In this document: positions 21,437-22,550 of the stretch, in pieces
Layout of the letters: every line of letters starts with the position of its first letter
Numbering within the stretch: the stretch's first letter is position 1
From: Candidatus Poribacteria bacterium WGA-3G
GTDB lineage: Bacteria > Poribacteria > WGA-4E > WGA-3G
Direction: 5' to 3'
NCBI GenBank assembly: GCA_000406005.1
Contig: ASZN01000024.1
Location: forward strand, 4,774-27,323
Length of the DNA stretch: 22,550 nucleotides
Translations under genes and position numbers: made by a program
Notes under the pieces: model-generated
Databases searched by the model: none
What the model was told of the DNA's origin: nothing
The model's input: only the letters and a program-made list of their open reading frames with translations

Positions 21437-22550
21437 ATGATCTGGCAGATAACGAAGCGTGAAATTCTTGACAATCTGACCCGTTTTCGGTTTGCATTCA
21501 CGGTGGTCTTGGTAATGGCACTGATGGTGATGAATGCCATCATATTTGTGAGCAGTAGCTATCAGCGAAGGATATCAGCGTATTCGCAAGACACTACAGA
21601 TGCCATAGCATCAATGAGAGGGCGAAGCTCCAGCTTAAGCGAGTTAGGTGTAAAGGGGCCCGGGAACCTCTATAAACAGCCGAGCCAATTAGGATTCATC
21701 GCCACGGGTGCAGATGCCGACTTGCCAAAACGGGTCGTTGGGAATGCTGAATCCGGTGGAAATTGGACTGCCCCCAATTTTCACTACTCAAGTTCAAACG
21801 TTTGGTCGCTTGCATATCCACAAGACCGGTTCCGTAAAAATGATGCGTTGCCAAATTTCGCGGAATTAGACTGGACGTTCGTCATCGGGCTGGTAATGAG
21901 TTTTATGGCGGTCCTGTTCACTTATGATGCAATCTCTGGAGAGCGTGAAACGGGGACGTTGAGCCTGGTCATGTCTAATTCCGTGTCACGTGCGACTGTG
22001 CTTCTGGCGAAATTCATTGGTGCATTTCTCACCCTCATGATACCTCTATTGATTGGGATATTGCTTAATCTAATGATCGTCAACGTGTCGGAATTGGTGT
22101 CGCTCGATGGAAGCGAATGGATGCGGATCGGAATAATCTTTGTCGTTTCTGCTATCTATATCTCAATATTCTTATGGCTTGGGCTGTTTATTTCAAGCCA
22201 GTTTTCCAATTCGTCAAGCAGCTTGCTGGTGCTGCTGCTCATTTGGGTTGTGTGTGTAGTACTTATTCCGAACACAATGGGGGTATTGGCAAGCAGTTTG
22301 CAGCAGGTTCCTTCCAGAAGCGAAGTCTCTCGACTAAAACAGGCAAAACTTGACGAAATTGATGAGCGGTATTTTGGAACGGATAGAAGACTTTTCCAAT
22401 TCGGTTCCCCGTCCGACAATCCGCCTAAAATTGAGGCACTGCAGGTGTGGGCTGGCTATCTAACCGAACGCGCTGACGTGAAAAGCAGATTTGATGATGA
22501 GCATTTGAATAAACAGTTTGCACAGGTTGCGTTCACACAACAAGTTACGC
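21437..22550 (+). CDS. ABC-2 type transporter permease (3' end beyond window)
   Basis: The frame is open from ATG 21437 to the window end (371 residues visible). It is a permease of the gliding/multidrug-type ABC-2 family with a large extracytoplasmic loop, as in DUF3526-like proteins. MIWQITKREILDNL is the cytoplasmic start. The first membrane helix is about 19-40 (FAFTVVLVMALMVMNAIIFV), and a loop of about 120 residues follows. Then come DWTFVIGLVMSFMAVLFTYDAISGERETGTL and helices in SVSRATVLLAKFIGAFLTLMIP..., IGIIFVVSAIYISIFLWLGLF and LLVLLLIWVVCVVLIP. The core closely parallels the preceding ORF, so the two are probably a gene pair, with an ATPase gene expected nearby outside the window. 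The ribosome site aagggga is well placed. The substrate is unknown. Confidence 0.88.
   Translation, partial: MIWQITKREILDNLTRFRFAFTVVLVMALMVMNAIIFVSSSYQRRISAYSQDTTDAIASMRGRSSSLSELGVKGPGNLYKQPSQLGFIATGADADLPKRVVGNAESGGNWTAPNFHYSSSNVWSLAYPQDRFRKNDALPNFAELDWTFVIGLVMSFMAVLFTYDAISGERETGTLSLVMSNSVSRATVLLAKFIGAFLTLMIPLLIGILLNLMIVNVSELVSLDGSEWMRIGIIFVVSAIYISIFLWLGLFISSQFSNSSSSLLVLLLIWVVCVVLIPNTMGVLASSLQQVPSRSEVSRLKQAKLDEIDERYFGTDRRLFQFGSPSDNPPKIEALQVWAGYLTERADVKSRFDDEHLNKQFAQVAFTQQVT

Noticed and set aside
1..22550. CRISPR array, tRNA or rRNA genes, prophage or integron
   Set aside because: No regularly spaced direct repeats, no cloverleaf or conserved rRNA segments, and no integrase, transposase or phage structural gene were seen on either strand.

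Overview
The window is a bacterial chromosome segment, probably from an uncultivated lineage. Gene content, protein style, the dispersed hairpin element around 969-1029 and the secreted protease with FG-GAP blades plus a 'YPNPA' tail remind me most of Candidatus Poribacteria or a similar marine or sponge-associated metagenome genome. That assignment rests on recall, not on a search. There is no rRNA, tRNA, CRISPR array, intact insertion sequence or phage gene.

Layout. (1) 1-898, plus strand: the edge of a secreted DUF1573/ASH-like repeat protein reads without a stop into a 2[4Fe-4S]/7Fe-type ferredoxin. A terminator hairpin follows, then a DUF971 protein. A nested inverted-repeat element (969-1029) separates this block from the next. 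(2) 5299-1071, minus strand: four closely spaced genes, probably one transcript. They encode a cold-shock-domain protein carrying two Sm/Hfq-like domains, a YkgJ-type cysteine-cluster protein, a lipoprotein-like protein with an octapeptide tryptophan repeat, and an AAA ATPase with a PD-(D/E)XK nuclease tail. (3) A 469-bp gap with a textbook sigma70 promoter leads to a plus-strand amidohydrolase. This converges on mtnA (methionine salvage) and an acetolactate-synthase-type ThDP enzyme, both on the minus strand. (4) A 1206-residue secreted subtilase (plus) converges on a HEAT-TM-TPR membrane protein (minus). (5) A second gap of 482 bp holds a strong promoter and a 117-bp MITE-like element. It precedes a plus-strand run: peptide-type ABC solute-binding protein, D-2-hydroxyacid dehydrogenase (4 nt apart), a 43-residue small protein, an unknown 183-residue protein, a chimeric ABC-2 permease ORF, and a second ABC-2 permease cut by the window end.

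Most genes are housekeeping or secreted-protein functions rather than one pathway. The most unusual item is the cold-shock + Sm + Sm protein, which looks like an RNA chaperone built from two normally separate RNA-binding folds. Two places (about 208 and about 20060) show one protein's truncated domain continuing in frame into an unrelated protein. They are either real deletion fusions or assembly joins and should be checked first.
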